Positions 9,501 through 18,300 are shown, counted from the first letter of the stretch. The stretch: DNA of 64,000 nt from Cordylochernes scorpioides (GCA_030710605.1 CP092880.1:17833649-17897648), one strand, 5' to 3'. Program-made: numbers and translations. Notes: a model not told the origin generated them from the letters alone.

Positions 9501-10914
9501 ATTATAAACATTTTTTTTAATGCAAGTTTTCTTCTAAGATACAGTAAAACCTCCATGAGAGGACACTCCCGCTAGAGAACACCTCTTACAAAGTACATTT
9601 TAATCCTCAAAATTACCATTTTTACTATTTAGTAATTCTCCGGTAAGAGGACACCCTTCCCTAAAGGACACTTTGGCTCTGCAACTAGATGTCCTTTAAA
9701 GAGAGGTTCTACTATAAAATTTAGTTCTGCAGCGTTTCGAAAAAAAAAATGTTTATAATTTTCAGCAATTGCAATAATTTAATGAGGATATTTTAAAGGG
9801 TAGTTGTAGAATGATAAGGCACACACACACACAATTTGGAGTATAGATTAGAAACACAAGATAATAAGACAAAATCTTATTTATTTGTTTGGATTTGGTT
9901 TTATTACCTTGTGGTAATTGTGGAAAAAGTTGAAGACATTTCTTCTATCAATCCATCATTATGATCTGTACCACAACAGCCAATGTTGCTCACTTCCTGA
10001 GGGCTCCCAGCACAAGTCCGTCTGCTCCGTTCTCCTTGAAGACTCGAATGTCCTCCATCATCACTTCCACCTCCTGTGGAGTGTAGATGAAGTCCCCAGC
10101 TCTGGGCCGGATCAGGACAAACACTGGCACTCCCAGCTGCTTCACTTGACGGAATAAACCTGTGTGGACCCCATTTCTCTGGTTAGTTGTATGTTTCACT
10201 GCACTTGTCTATACATGTGTTTCCAGGAGCCACCTTCCCTGGGAGTGAAGTTGTGAGTGAAATTTTTTTGTTACAAGGGCTTCCAGAATTAGACTAATTC
10301 TTGAAAAAGTCCAACCCCACCAGTGAGTGCAAGTAACCCAACGAAGCACTGGTACACACTTGTAAGTCCAAAAGTCAAACTGCTTTTCACATGTGTAGAT
10401 ATGTGGTGCACTTACAGTAAAAGCAGTTGCCAACTTCTACCAACCATGATTATCATGGCTTGTACCATGTGTACTAGGGATAATTAAAAAATAAATAAAT
10501 GGACATTTGAGGGAACTGAGGGCCTTTGCACCATCTCCCTCAGGGGTCAATGTTTTGTCCCACTCTCAGAAGAGTCTAAAATTCTCTGGTATTGATGATC
10601 TGGGGGCAGATCTCTGTCCACACCAGTTCTTCCTTTGGATTTTCTATTTCCTCTCTGACCGACTCTTTGTAAAATTTTGCTCCTGGATCCTGCCTCCTGT
10701 GTATGTCCTTACCACCTGATACTGCATTGCCAATTACCTCATATACATATGCAAATGTGTTTTAAAACACTATAACTACTTATACAGATATCATCACTTC
10801 AAAGGTTTCCATATAAGAAATAGAGAATATATATGTGCTTTGGGGAGAGACTACCTAGACTGGGGGTGAGACCGCCTTCACGCAAGGCCTGGCAGAGTTC
10901 AAGTCTGGTGGCAC
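361..10914 (-). CDS. cutc: CutC family copper homeostasis protein (7 exons seen, first exon missing)
   Basis: A split gene whose exons, read on the minus strand, give a CutC TIM-barrel protein. In order the conserved blocks are GATRLELCQALREGG (N-terminal strand), VFVLIRPRAGDFIYT (the IRPRxGDF signature), NGADGLVLGAL, LPCTFHRAFD (TFHRAFD signature), ISILAGGGLT (PGGGI-like block) and LHGSAS (the H-S block near the C terminus). Exons lie at 10855-10914, 9994-10159, 7642-7682, 6150-6185, 5982-6103, 3851-3884 and 361-575, and every junction keeps frame (intron phases 1, 2, 1, 1, 0, 1). About 223 residues are covered. Known family members are about 250-270 residues, so roughly 15-30 N-terminal residues on an upstream exon are missing; I could not place it between 10915 and 20000. 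CutC proteins are cytosolic and linked to copper handling; the biochemical role is not settled. Introns are full of repeats. Confidence 0.93.
668..980 (-). mobile_element. tRNA-derived SINE (SINE-A)
   Basis: Read on the minus strand: a tRNA-like head with GGTTCGATTCCCGC (B box), a central part with CCAACC and GAGTGCAAGTAA-like blocks, and a tail region CACCATAATTATCATGGCCT ending in TAGGGATAAGCAAG and simple sequence. Pol III driven by type. Confidence 0.85.
1255..1808. mobile_element. CAGTAGAACCTCC-type MITE split by a SINE-B insertion
   Basis: The outer parts 1255-1345 and 1710-1808 form one MITE. The interruption 1346-1709 is flanked by a 15-bp duplication GAGTTGCTAAATAGT. Confidence 0.9.
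1346..1709 (-). mobile_element. SINE-B insertion, 364 bp
   Basis: Minus-oriented copy with its GAA tail at the left and a 15-bp target duplication. It is the cleanest boundary evidence for this family, including TTCATCTGGGCTCGGGACC at the 5' end. Confidence 0.88.
1977..2881. mobile_element. MITE with about ten 91-bp internal tandem repeats
   Basis: The ends are inverted (CAGTTAAACCTGTCTATAGC at left; complement at right, ending AACAGGTTTAACTG) and flanked by TA on both sides (1975-1976, 2882-2883). Inside, a unit of about 91 bp (AAAAGTGACCTGTCTATAGC...CAATTTACATT) repeats about 10 times. The unit itself contains the terminal motif, so the array grew from the element's end. Confidence 0.88.
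3025..3340 (-). mobile_element. SINE-A copy, diverged
   Basis: Same order of blocks on the minus strand; the B-box region is degraded (GAAATCAAATTACG). Confidence 0.8.
3403..3789. mobile_element. CAGTAGAACCTCC-type MITE split by a LINE fragment
   Basis: Starts CAGTAGAACTACCTCCCTG after TA and ends GGTTCTACTG; the interior is interrupted at 3483-3700. Confidence 0.8.
3483..3700 (+). mobile_element. Short LINE 3'-end insertion inside a MITE
   Basis: A segment ending TGACAAGATGTCAATAAAAT plus an AATTGTCAATTGTC tail splits the MITE at 3403-3789, with TCTTACTG repeated at both ends. A related piece in reverse orientation lies at 59085-59255 and a tail alone at 20345-20425. Confidence 0.65.
3851..3884 (-). 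CDS. cutc: CutC exon, 34 nt
   Basis: Encodes DKFGDKISILAG up to a phase-1 donor (GCTG/gtgagt), after a CTGCAG acceptor. It supplies the strand before the conserved triple-glycine loop. Too short to appear as an independent ORF; supported by homology and matching phases on both sides. Confidence 0.85.
4160..5365. repeat. 23-bp minisatellite, about 50 copies
   Basis: Unit CTGCCAGCGAGCTTCTCATG plus CAC. A shorter variant with GCTCTAACGTG recurs, and HindIII-containing (CAAGCTT) and TAGCGAGTT variants cluster toward the right. Because 23 is not a multiple of 3 and the unit lacks stops, all plus frames stay open and encode the same 23-residue cycle (MHLPASFSCTCQRASHAPAS...). These ORFs are therefore repeat artefacts. 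Confidence 0.97.
5637..5906. mobile_element. LINE remnant in inverted-end configuration
   Basis: Begins GTTGTTGTTTCTGATCCCTT and ends with its approximate complement AAGGGGATAAGAAACAACAA; the interior encodes the LINE ORF2 fragment [13 protein letters not shown]. Related single ends lie at 9110-9200 and 13150-13240. Confidence 0.55.
5982..6103 (-). CDS. cutc: CutC exon, 122 nt
   Basis: Encodes AFDLVEDPISSLSTVCSLGF and the following NLLTGIFQRPTGPELLAQLL. Acceptor ACTGCAG in phase 1; donor TTG/gtgagt in phase 0. It corresponds to the family stretch after TFHR. The usual LTSG motif is reduced to LLTG, a lineage variation or short deletion. Confidence 0.9.
6150..6185 (-). CDS. cutc: CutC micro-exon, 36 nt
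   Basis: Encodes ELAHPLPCTFHR when joined to the G left by exon 7642-7682 (ATG/G). It carries the family TFHR signature. Acceptor TTGTGCAG, donor AGAG/gtaaca, both phase 1. It is only 46 bp from the next exon (6103). A decayed tandem copy of this exon's 5' part and its acceptor lies at about 6288-6410. Confidence 0.85.
6160..6410. repeat. cutc: Tandem duplication overlapping a CutC exon
   Basis: About 128-bp unit: GGTACAGGGGAGAGGGTGGG at 6160 and GGTACAGGAGAGAGAATGGG at 6289. Both contain GGGCCAGTTCTGCAC and CACCAGTACTGTAAA. The first contains most of the 36-nt exon; the second is a decayed pseudo-exon. Confidence 0.8.
6778..6817 (+). ncRNA. Hammerhead ribozyme motif, family delta
   Basis: Stem I TGT/ACA; core CTGATGA 6781-6787; stem II GGTAACA against TGTAACC (one A-A mismatch) with ACGC loop; GAAA 6807-6810; ACGT stem III; cleavage expected after T6814. 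An inverted, decayed copy is at about 6668-6712. Family members downstream read ACACACTATTTATTTATTTG and end near TACCTTATC. Confidence 0.7.
6838..7476 (+). mobile_element. SINE-B copy interrupted by another SINE-B, all inside a delta repeat
   Basis: Plus copy 6838-6960 plus 7309-7476; a minus copy fills 6961-7309 with GGCCATTTCT repeated at both borders. The plus copy itself splits the delta-family repeat (6778-6837 and 7477-7545) at a TATTTGGA-like site. Confidence 0.78.
7642..7682 (-). CDS. cutc: CutC exon, 41 nt
   Basis: Encodes KNRTVDEDLCKKLM between a TTTCACAG acceptor and an ATGG/gtgagt donor. It corresponds to the family segment following GAL(T)EDG, usually containing D-x-x-x-C. Phase 2 in, phase 1 out. 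Confidence 0.85.
7843..8222. mobile_element. Tc1/mariner-type MITE (ACACTCATAGACAAAAC ends) carrying a nested MITE
   Basis: Inverted ends ACACTCATAGACAAAACTTA and TAAGTTTTGTCCATTAGTGT enclose about 200 bp plus the nested MITE 7878-8052. Relatives are at 54338-54546 (complete), 53100-53275 and 46119-46200 (partial). Confidence 0.8.
7878..8052. mobile_element. CAGTAGAACCTCC-type MITE
   Basis: 175 bp, TA on both sides, inserted into the MITE 7843-8222. Confidence 0.88.
8390..8564. mobile_element. CAGTAGAACCTCC-type MITE
   Basis: 175 bp with TA at both flanks; ends CAGTAGAACATCTCTG and GGATTCTACTG. Confidence 0.87.
8704..8746 (-). ncRNA. Hammerhead-like motif, family delta
   Basis: Minus strand: core CTGATGA, stem II TAACA/TGTTA with ATGC loop, GAAA, ACGTC. 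Stem I is weakened by one change next to the core. It lies in a delta palindrome remnant at 8665-8812. Confidence 0.55.
9542..9714. mobile_element. CAGTAGAACCTCC-type MITE
   Basis: Opposite orientation to its neighbours: CAGTAAAACCTCCATGAG at the left end, GAGAGGTTCTACTATA at the right. Confidence 0.83.
9813..9913. mobile_element. Delta-family repeat ends without ribozyme
   Basis: The two outer boxes (GATAAGGCACAC..AATTTGG and TTTGGATTTGGTTTTATTAC) face each other directly; the hammerhead centre is deleted. Confidence 0.5.
9994..10159 (-). CDS. cutc: CutC main conserved exon, 166 nt
   Basis: Encodes LFRQVKQLGVPVFVLIRPRA, then GDFIYTPQEVEVMMEDIR and FKENGADGLVLGALRK. IRPRxGDFxY and GADGxVxGAL are the strongest CutC signatures in the window. 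Acceptor CACACAG, donor AGGAA/gtgagc. Confidence 0.95.
10296..10484 (+). mobile_element. SINE-A copy, head truncated
   Basis: Starts inside the body (AAAGTCCAACCCCACCAG) and ends TAGGGATAATTAAAAAATAA. It lies in the CutC intron next to exon 9994-10159. Confidence 0.85.
10855..10914 (-). CDS. cutc: CutC exon, 60 nt
   Basis: Encodes GATRLELCQALREGGLTPSL between a TTGTGCAG acceptor and a CTAG/gtagtc donor, matching the N-terminal GADRIELC..L.EGG.TPS block of the family. It needs one preceding base (G) from an unseen first exon. Confidence 0.88.
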   Translation of the reverse strand: MPPDLNSARPCVKAVSPPV

Positions 10915-11036
10915 CTGCACAAACCACACACACTGCTCAAAGAAGGATCTATGGCAGAGGAAACACTCAAAATTGGTATTTAAGTTGATGCTTTTTTTAG
11001 ACTCTAAAGAGTTATTGAAAAGGATAAGCAAATATC

Positions 11037-11217
11037 ATAAGGTACAATTTGTATTATAGATTAGAAAAATAAGGTAATAAGACCAAATCCAAATAAATAA
11101 ATTGTGTGTGACGTTTAGGTAACAGCATTGTTACCATTCAGTGATTCAGTACTTTTGTTTACTGACACATCACACACTATTTATTTATTTGGAAATTTGG
11201 TCTTATTTTTACCTTGT
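11037..11217. mobile_element. Delta-family palindrome remnant
   Basis: Begins ATAAGGTACAATTTG and ends with the inverted TTTGGTCTTAT...ACCTTGTG box. The central hammerhead has lost core and GAAA bases (CTGAATG, TAAA). Confidence 0.6.
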
Positions 11218-11417
11218 GAAATTAACTATCTTGACATCTTGTGGTCAACAAGAATCATCAAGATCAAATGAACAGAATGAACAGAGACAAAGAATTTTTA
11301 ACGCATAATCTCCAAGGATGATCAGGAGCTAGTTCATTGACCATATTGGAGGGATACATTTCGTAGAAGCCCACTCAAAGTACTGCTGGAGAAGGCGAAA
11401 CACCTTACTATAAGGTT

Positions 11418-11655
11418 CCATAAACACAAGGTAATAAGACCAAATAAATAAATAGTGTGTGATGTTTGTGTAACAGCATCGTTACCATCATCAGACAAAA
11501 GTACTGGATGGACTTTATTCACTATATCATATACAGTACTTTTGTCTGATGATTGTAACAATGCTGTTACCTGAAACATCACACACTATTTATTTATTTG
11601 GATTTGATCTTATTACCTTGTGTTTATAATCTATAATCCAAATTTTTTTCCTCTC
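11418..11655. mobile_element. Delta-family palindrome with two decayed hammerhead motifs
   Basis: Inverted pair. The left arm (minus) has CTGATGA but CAAA in place of GAAA (11456-11499). The right arm (plus, 11543-11583) has CTGATGA, GTAACA/TGTTAC and GAAA but ACATC in place of ACGTC. Outer parts carry the TTTGGATTTGGTCTTATTAC box. Confidence 0.7.
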
Positions 11656-11871
11656 TCTCTCTCATATCATATAAGGTTCCACCATCTAGGAAGGGAACAT
11701 CCCTGTATGGTAAGTCCACACGGAAGAAGATGGAAAATGCCCTAGAGCGGCTAAGCCAGAAGGGGGCCAGGCAGACTGCAAGTGAAGCTGAGACTTTCAT
11801 TCCAATAAGGAAGAAGGCCCTCATTTGCTCTTGAATTTGGAAACAAAACTTAAAAAGACGGTGAACCTACT

Positions 11872-12017
11872 ATAGTAGAACCTCCATGAGAGGACACTTG
11901 CGCTAGATGACACCTCTCTACAAAGGACAGTTTTACTAAATTACCATTTTTACTATTTAGCAATTCTCCGGTAAGAGGACATCTCTCCTGAAAGGTCACT
12001 TTGGCTTTATAGAGTGC
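11872..12017. mobile_element. CAGTAGAACCTCC-type MITE, right end lost
   Basis: Starts TAGTAGAACCTCCATGAG; family sequence stops near CTTTGGCTTTATAGAG. Confidence 0.75.
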
Positions 12018-12137
12018 CGCTGAGAAACAGTCGGTATCTGCCAGCGACTAAAGGATTAGGGAAGATGAACAGGCAGCCATATTTTTTCTTGTTATCTTTC
12101 AGATTTTATCTGTTATCAACACCTGGCGTCAACAATG

Positions 12138-12298
12138 ATAAGGTACAATTTGGATTATAGATTAGAACTACAAGGTAATAACACCACAAATCCAAATAAA
12201 TCAATAGTGTGTGATGTTTCTTTTGTCTGAAGATGGTAACAATGTAATGAAACATCACACAATATTGATTTATTTGGATTTGGTCTTATTACCTTGTA
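12138..12298. mobile_element. Delta-family palindrome remnant
   Basis: Inverted pair with the arms meeting near 12222. The apex reads CTGAAGATGG...GAAACATCACAC, a shortened hammerhead with a damaged stem II. Confidence 0.6.
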
Positions 12299-12365
12299 GA
12301 CCAGGCATCAACATTCTAGAATTTTCTTCTGTTATCAACAACAGACATCAACAAACCATTAGTAG

Positions 12366-12771
12366 CTTCTTCTTCTTCTTTCTTATCTCCACTCAATCAT
12401 ATTAGGGTGTCAAGCTTGTAAAGCTTGTTGATGGTGTCTGCTGGGAATGAGTAGAGCACATCAATGGGGATTTGACAACCATCATGATTGGATAAAGTAT
12501 AATGTGTCTGCCTTTGTCATTAAGACTGGGAGCACTACTCAGTGGCAGGCCGACTTAGCTCCAAAAGAAATGGCCGCCTCTGACATGAGGAACAGATGCC
12601 ATGTGCAGCCGCTCCTAACATGGAGTACAAACGCTGCTCATCCTGTATCCCTGGATTAGGAGCCCTTACAGGGTACTATCAGCCAGGCCAGCTGAGCCCA
12701 GGTTTTTTAGTGAGCTTGTTACTGCTCCCCCTCCTCCTTTTTCATTCGGGCTTGGGAACCGGCAAAGGCGA
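12366..12771 (-). mobile_element. SINE-B copy
   Basis: Minus-oriented, CTTCTTCTTCTTTCTTATCT tail at 12366, head GCCGGTTCCCAAGCCCGAATG at 12771. An extra 45 bp near 12430 matches the LINE end at 22220. Confidence 0.8.
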
Positions 12772-13607
12772 AGTTTATATCAGTATCTTATGATCTCTAA
12801 CGGTGTCAACAGCCTGTATGTTTGTCGATCATTTTGTATTGTAAACATCTGCTTTTAATAAAACATTTTTATTTGAAAGAGATTGTTCTCATAATCCCTT
12901 TAGACAACACCATGTTCAACAGCAGTTTTGTTCATTAACAAATAGCCTAAATCAACTTGGAAGATATTTTCCCACAAAGTCCAACCTTCTAAATAAGATT
13001 CATTGGCTATATTTCAATCCAAATGGATTCCTTCATGGAAAAATCCAAAGTAACATTACATTGCAACTGGACTTTTGAGTCCATTTGTGAAAGAAGTAGA
13101 GACATTTTAGCTTACATTAAATGTACTAAACAAGACTTTTGGGAGAGGCTGCTGCTTATCATAAAACAGCTCGAGGAGAATGAACTCATGGAATTTGTGT
13201 AATATTTACACAAGGGGATAAGAAACCACAACAACAAGAAGTAAAGAATCTCTAGAATCCTGCACAGGAAGGAAGGAACTTCTAGGTTGATAAGGAGCAA
13301 ATTGGAGGTCGATCTCCAATAATTTGCAGCTAAACTGTCAAAACTTAATGTATTTGAATGTCCATAAGATATTGGTCCGCACGAATTTAAATGTAGAATT
13401 TGAACATTAAGAGAGGTATCAAGACTGGCTCCCATGTGTTTACTACACTTTATCTATCATAAAGTGTTTATAAGCCATAATGAGGTTAGGTTAAGTTCAA
13501 TTTGGATTAGGAGGGTTCACCACTGATGAGCCAGACCCTCCCATTATTTTATCATTGTAGTAAGGGCAGTAGAAAATTGATTTATTTTTACGTGTCAAAA
13601 ATAGTTC

Positions 13608-13930
13608 AGATTTTTTTTTTTTTTTTGCTTATCCCTAGTACACGTGGTACAGGCCATGATAATCATGGTGGGTAGTTAGCAACTGATTTTACTGTAAGTG
13701 CATAACATGTCTACACATGTGAAAAGCAGTTAGACTTTACACTTACAAATATGCCAGAGCACCATTTGGTTACTTGCACTCGCTGGTGGGGTTGGACTTT
13801 TGCAAGAATAGGGGGACATTGGAGCATTTTTTTTTTTAAACATAAAAAAGTGCCCAATGCGGGAATCGAACCCAGGGTCGTTGCGGTCGAAAACCAACAG
13901 TTTAGACCATCCTTCCACCGACCCCCGATT
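13608..13930 (-). mobile_element. SINE-A copy
   Basis: Complete on the minus strand, from the GGGGGTCGGTGGAAGG head at 13930 to a T-run (A tail) at 13608; B box GGGTTCGATTCCCGC intact. Confidence 0.88.
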
Positions 13931-14289
13931 TATATTATAACAGTAGCATATTGGTAATTCAGTCTCCATAGGCATATCTGCATTATAAGAATCTGATACA
14001 CTTGATTTTGTAAGAGTATATTTTAACAGCGAGAGAATAGGTAGATTTTGTTACATTGACATTTTTAGATTTAATTATTTTTGGAATATTTGGTCTAGTG
14101 CTCTAATTCAATAGGCTTAATAAAACTTTTAATGTGGTATTATGCTTCAAGGCCAATTGCCATCGGATATTAGAAGTTAGAGCAAACGTAAAAGATTTTT
14201 AATTTTAACATGAATCATGAAAATTTCTCTTATAGAATTGTAAATAGTTATAAAACAAAGAGAACAATTTTTTTAATATACATGGGCTA

Positions 14290-14330
14290 CAAGCTTTCGG
14301 GCTTCACGCCCTTCGACGGGTACAACATAT
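14290..14330 (-). ncRNA. Hammerhead-like motif 3' of Penelope RT/endonuclease (U6 variant)
   Basis: On the minus strand: TAC/GTA stem I, core CCGTCGA, stem II GGGC/GCCC with GTGAA loop, GAAA box and AGCT stem III. Same relative position and strand as in the second Penelope copy, about 0.45 kb beyond the endonuclease. Confidence 0.5.
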
Positions 14331-14779
14331 TGAGAGAGAGAAAATAACGCTATATATAGTATCGATATTTGAGGAATCTGCATACATAACCATATACGAG
14401 TTAACAATATCAGATTAAGTTATGGAAATAAGGCTTTTTTATAGAAATATTTGACGAAAGTAGGATGTGATGCTAATTAAAAATTAAAAAATGAAAACTA
14501 AAAAATTTTGACAGATTTAACATAACTAAGACTATTGCAATTTATAGAAGAACATATGATCATCTATGGATGTCAATCAACTTAAACCAATGTGATGTTA
14601 TATTAAAAAACCAACAACAGTGAGGAACTATGGCATGGCCCGCCATCAGCGCGATCATCGGACAAAGGAAAAAATTATATAGGGGTAGGTGTCTGGGTGG
14701 GGGGGTGGTTTGTTTGCGGTGGGATTAACAGTAAGATCAGGGAAAGAAGTGAACGGCCTATAGGTTATTACAAATATCT

Positions 14780-15295
14780 AAATACTGCGATGGTATGTCG
14801 ATGTGTCTGTTAATGCTATGGTTATTGATGGATAAAATAGCTTCAATGATCAACCTTTGGTGCTTGGTATATTGACATTAGAGTACAGGGTGGTAGGGGA
14901 GGAAAGGTTGAATGAATGGCCGGTGGTGTTAATATGGTTGAAAATGAGCGACCTGTTGTCTCTGTTGGCAATGCATCTACCGTGTTCGGTCATCCTGATG
15001 GCCACGGACCTACCAGTCTCGCCTATGTAAGATGCACTGCAATCGTTACAAGAGACTGAGTAGACCGAGCCACCAGAGGACCGAGCAACGGTAGATCTAG
15101 GTAATCTGGTGATAGGGTGTCTGAGGATGGCGCCGATACTATTGCTATTAGTAAAATGGGTGTTAATTCCGTGCGTTCTGAGGATGCGGGAGATGGCGAC
15201 TGATTGGGTGGAGAAGGGAAGTAAAGAACTGTTTCTGGTAATTGCAGGAGGTCTAACGGAAGAAGGGTCAAATTTATACTTATGTATGAAATGGG
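14780..15295 (-). pseudogene. GIY-YIG endonuclease domain of the Penelope-like element
   Basis: In the frame shifted relative to the RT: HKYKFDPSSVRPPAI, RILRTHGINTHF, SVYSVSCNDCSASYIGETGR (GIY-YIG core with the CxxC pair typical of Penelope-like elements), RMTEHGRCI (catalytic Arg and Glu/His region), FNHINTTGHSFN. After a further shift near 14885 it continues LIIEAILSINNHS. A short in-frame ORF at 15023-15271 is a shadow of this region. Confidence 0.85.
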
Positions 15296-16215
15296 GGGGG
15301 GTATTGGGACCGGGCCAACTGTTTAATGATTAGGGAAAATTCAATGGTTCTAAACAGTGGAAGGGAGCAGTGGGTGAACAATCTCTTGGTAAGAGTACGG
15401 ACAGTATTTATTTTATGCGATAGGGGACATGAAGATTTGAAGTCTGTATAGAATGTGGGATTGTTAACCTTGTGGTATACGGTGGTGTGGTAATGAGAGG
15501 CAGTACGTATGACCAGTATATCAAGATACGGCAATACGGACCTGTTTTCCAATTCTAAGGTGAAAGAGATCTCGGGATGATAGGAGTTTAGAGAATCTAA
15601 AATATTGATTTCTTGTCCGGTATCACATATGCAGAAGATATCATCAATATATCTCCGCCACATGTGAATGCCCGGTGCTATTTGCTGTTGGACCCAGTGG
15701 TCTATGTTGGCCATGACTATTTCTGCAAGTGGGGAGGATAGTGGGCTGTCCATGGGCGAGCCTCTGATTTGTTTGAACAACTGGTTGTTAAATGTGAAAG
15801 TAGTAAAGTCCAAACACAGGGAGGATAGTGCGACTATGGATTCTGCGGTACGGGGATCTACCTGGTTATCCTGTAAGAAATTAGTCAAGTGCCTAATAAT
15901 AAGCTGATGGGGGAGGGAAAGATACATGGCAACTACATCATACGACACCATAACGGTGTTGGGGACAGGGCAGAGAGAGTTAACGGATTGCACAAATGAA
16001 GGGATATCCCTAATGGCAGAGGATTGTGGACTGGCTTTCACCCAAGGTGTGAGAAAGCCAGTCAGATATTTGGACAGCTTATAGGCGGGTGAAAGATGGT
16101 AGGCTATGATGGGGCGTAGGGGGATGCCAGGCTTATGGGTCTTAGGAAGACCATAGATATAGGGGGTATTATTAAGGTCGGAGATGAAAGTATTTGAATA
16201 ACCATGATTTCTGGA
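15280..16215 (-). pseudogene. Penelope-like reverse transcriptase domain (partial)
   Basis: Open from about 16215 without a true ATG. Blocks in order: PYIYGLPKTHKPGIPLRPII (RT motif 1), SYDVVAMYLSLP (motif A, with the catalytic Asp), GSPMDSPLSSPLAEIVMANI (motif B, characteristic of Penelope-like RTs), RRYIDDIFCI (motif C, YIDD-type catalytic pair), LPYLDILV and a C-terminal thumb. The frame terminates just after the C-run at 15293-15301, beyond which the reading continues in another frame into the endonuclease. Confidence 0.9.
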
Positions 16216-16229
16216 GTGTACTTAAATCG

Positions 16230-17335
16230 CCAACTCTACCTAGTATATATTGGTATTTCTGTTTAAGATTTTTTTTAAAAAGCTGTGTCAGCTAGATCAT
16301 TTTGATCCAAAAGATTATGTTATACACAAAACTTAAGGCAGGTAGCAAAACGACAATTACCTCCATTAATTGCATTTTGGGCCGATACGATTGAATCACA
16401 GCAAATTTCTAGGATCATCTTCTACTTATATGAATGAAAAGAACTGATTTTTAAAATAAATATTTTTTAAATATTAATAACTAAATTTATAAAAGTTTAG
16501 AGAATTTAACAAAATAAAAATTAGAAACAAAAAGAAGGTAAAATAAAAATGCTACACGTCAACTAAAATAAAAATTATTGTTGATAAATAAATTCAACCA
16601 GGGTACTAAAGTGTGTTGTTCTTTATAAATTTATAAATTTTATGCTATGACTTTTCGAATATTTTTATTTCTTTTGCATATATTTTGATTATATATGGAC
16701 TAAGAACCTGGTTTAAATAAAATCTGAAGGTTTTAAATATTTTATTCTTTTTAAAATTTTGTGAATATTTCAAATATATAAGGCAAATCTAGAGTGAATG
16801 TCGATTCTTTATATAAGAATAGAAAAGTAGAAAAAGGTTAACTGAAATTAAAGAAAATAGATTTTAAAATATTTCAGTAACAGTCGAAATTTTCAACCTT
16901 TATAATGTGAAGTGATCTTAACAAAATTAAGTTGCGATCAATATAAAATTATTATAAGAATTTTAAGTCACACTTTTTGAATTTATTGAACATCTTTTCA
17001 ATTCAAAAAGAGCAATTTTCATCTCAATTATAATATTTTTTATCAATAGGGCATTTTTGAACTTCATTATGGACAGCTTTAATTTCTTTTTTTTTTTTTC
17101 AGTTAAATAATTTCAAAATAATTTACCCTTTAACAATAACACCTTAGTGCTTTTGATAACTATATTTGAAAGTTTTAAAACTTTTTATGTTTGTAAGCAA
17201 TATTTTGATATTAAATCAAAAATTGGTATTTCTCATCTTCTACCTCTCCTTAACAAATATTAACACTTCAATAAAGAGCACACATTTAACTGTTAACATT
17301 TAGTACAGATGATTAAAAAATTATTCAAAGTAATA
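16230..17335. other. AT-rich stretch, nothing recognised
   Basis: Very AT-rich, no long frame and no clear repeat boundary apart from a MITE-like ACACAAAACTTAAGGCAG scrap at 16323. Confidence 0.6.
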
Positions 17336-17339
17336 TATT

Positions 17340-18300
17340 ATTCTGATTTGAAATTGTAGGGCGTGGTCCTCAAGATCAACTGGAAAGAACCAGGACCGCA
17401 GGTCCAGCGGCCGGCCGATGATGGAGAACTCCTCTCAGATGACAGGGCGAACGGCGCTGCTAGACCAGTAGCGGTGTGCCAACGATAGGTCGATGGAGCC
17501 GCAGGCGATACAGACAGGCAGACTCGACGCCAGGTGCTCCTTAAGGGGAAGGGGCAGGGCGTGCAGGGCCAGCCGCATTGCGATATCTGCCACATGGCCC
17601 CCGACGGAGAGATGAGAAGGGCACACCTGAGAAGGGCACGTCGACCACAGGCGCCCAGCGCCAGAGATGCTGTGAGGTGGGAACGCCGGCCAGGCGGGGA
17701 TGCTCCAGCATGCGTCGCGCCGTGCGTGTGCATATGCGCAGGAACAGAGTAGCCGTCCCGCGCAGCACCACGGCTTCCTCCAAGGACCTCTCCTGGTAAT
17801 CGCTCCTAGCATTCTCGGTCAGCAGCCACTGGCAGAATGATCCAAGGGCAGCTGCGTCCTCGTGGATACTCCTTGTCGTCCTGTTGTTGAGCGGCGGATC
17901 AAGGCCCGTCATGTCTTTGGACTCGCACTCCGACCCACCTTGAGGGAGCTCGAAGCGATGGAGTCGCCAGGAACCTTCAGGCCCCGACGAGGGGCAGGTT
18001 CAGTAGGGTGAGAGTGGGCACCACCGGTGGTTCAGGCCCAGGATGGAAGAGGCCTGTTTCCAGAGTTCCAGCAGCCGACGACGATGGGGAATCACCCAGG
18101 AACTCGAAGGATCCAGGGTCCAGCGTCTGCCAGCCATGAGTAAGCGTTCTTACCTCCCACTGTTCGTGCAGCCTGAACCCCCTTGAAGCAGGCGAGCTGA
18201 AGTTGGGTTCCAATAACCCCACGGCACCAACGGACACAATTTGAACAGACGAATTGAAAATTTTGAATAGATGCATTGCGTGAATCTGAATTGGCAACAC
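17340..18300 (-). pseudogene. GC-rich coding-like block, broken frames, product not identified
   Basis: About 960 bp of GC- and CpG-rich sequence in strongly AT-rich surroundings. On the minus strand protein-like runs alternate between frames: LDPGSFEFLGDSP..., then (shifted at the GGGGCCTGAAGG around 17960) SIHEDAAALGSFCQWLLTEN, ERSLEEAVVLRGTATLFLRI, RRMLEHPRLAGVPTSQHLWR, then (shifted after a 15-bp tandem duplication near 17605-17640) VADIAMRLALHALPLPLKEH, VCIACGSIDLSLAHRYWSSS, a TGA at about 17435 and, in the same frame, EEFSIIGRPLDLRSWFFPVD. Leu-rich amphipathic runs suggest an alpha-helical protein. I do not recognise the family. It could be a decayed gene, a processed copy, or a real exon with assembly indels; splice-like GTAAG and GTGGG sites occur inside. 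It lies between NAGLU and CutC on their strand. Confidence 0.5.

Larger units (their letters stand above)
14780..16215 (-). mobile_element. Penelope-like retroelement (RT + GIY-YIG), 5'-truncated and frameshifted
   Basis: Minus-strand RT and endonuclease of the Penelope-like class. The 5' end stops near 16215, just before the conserved YGLPKTHKP block. Two frame breaks are visible: at a nine-base homopolymer (15293-15301) between RT and endonuclease, and near 14885 inside the endonuclease. Downstream on the same strand (14290-14330) lies a hammerhead-like motif, as in the second copy at 27546. Confidence 0.9.

Noticed and set aside
11650-11835. Plus-strand coding-looking stretch (KKMENALERLSQKGARQTASE, then a stop)
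   Set aside because: Protein-like for about 45 residues, but neither splice borders nor a known family could be assigned; too little evidence to call a gene.
15023-15271. 82-codon minus ORF as a separate gene
   Set aside because: It is an alternative frame over the GIY-YIG endonuclease; the real domain is read one frame away.
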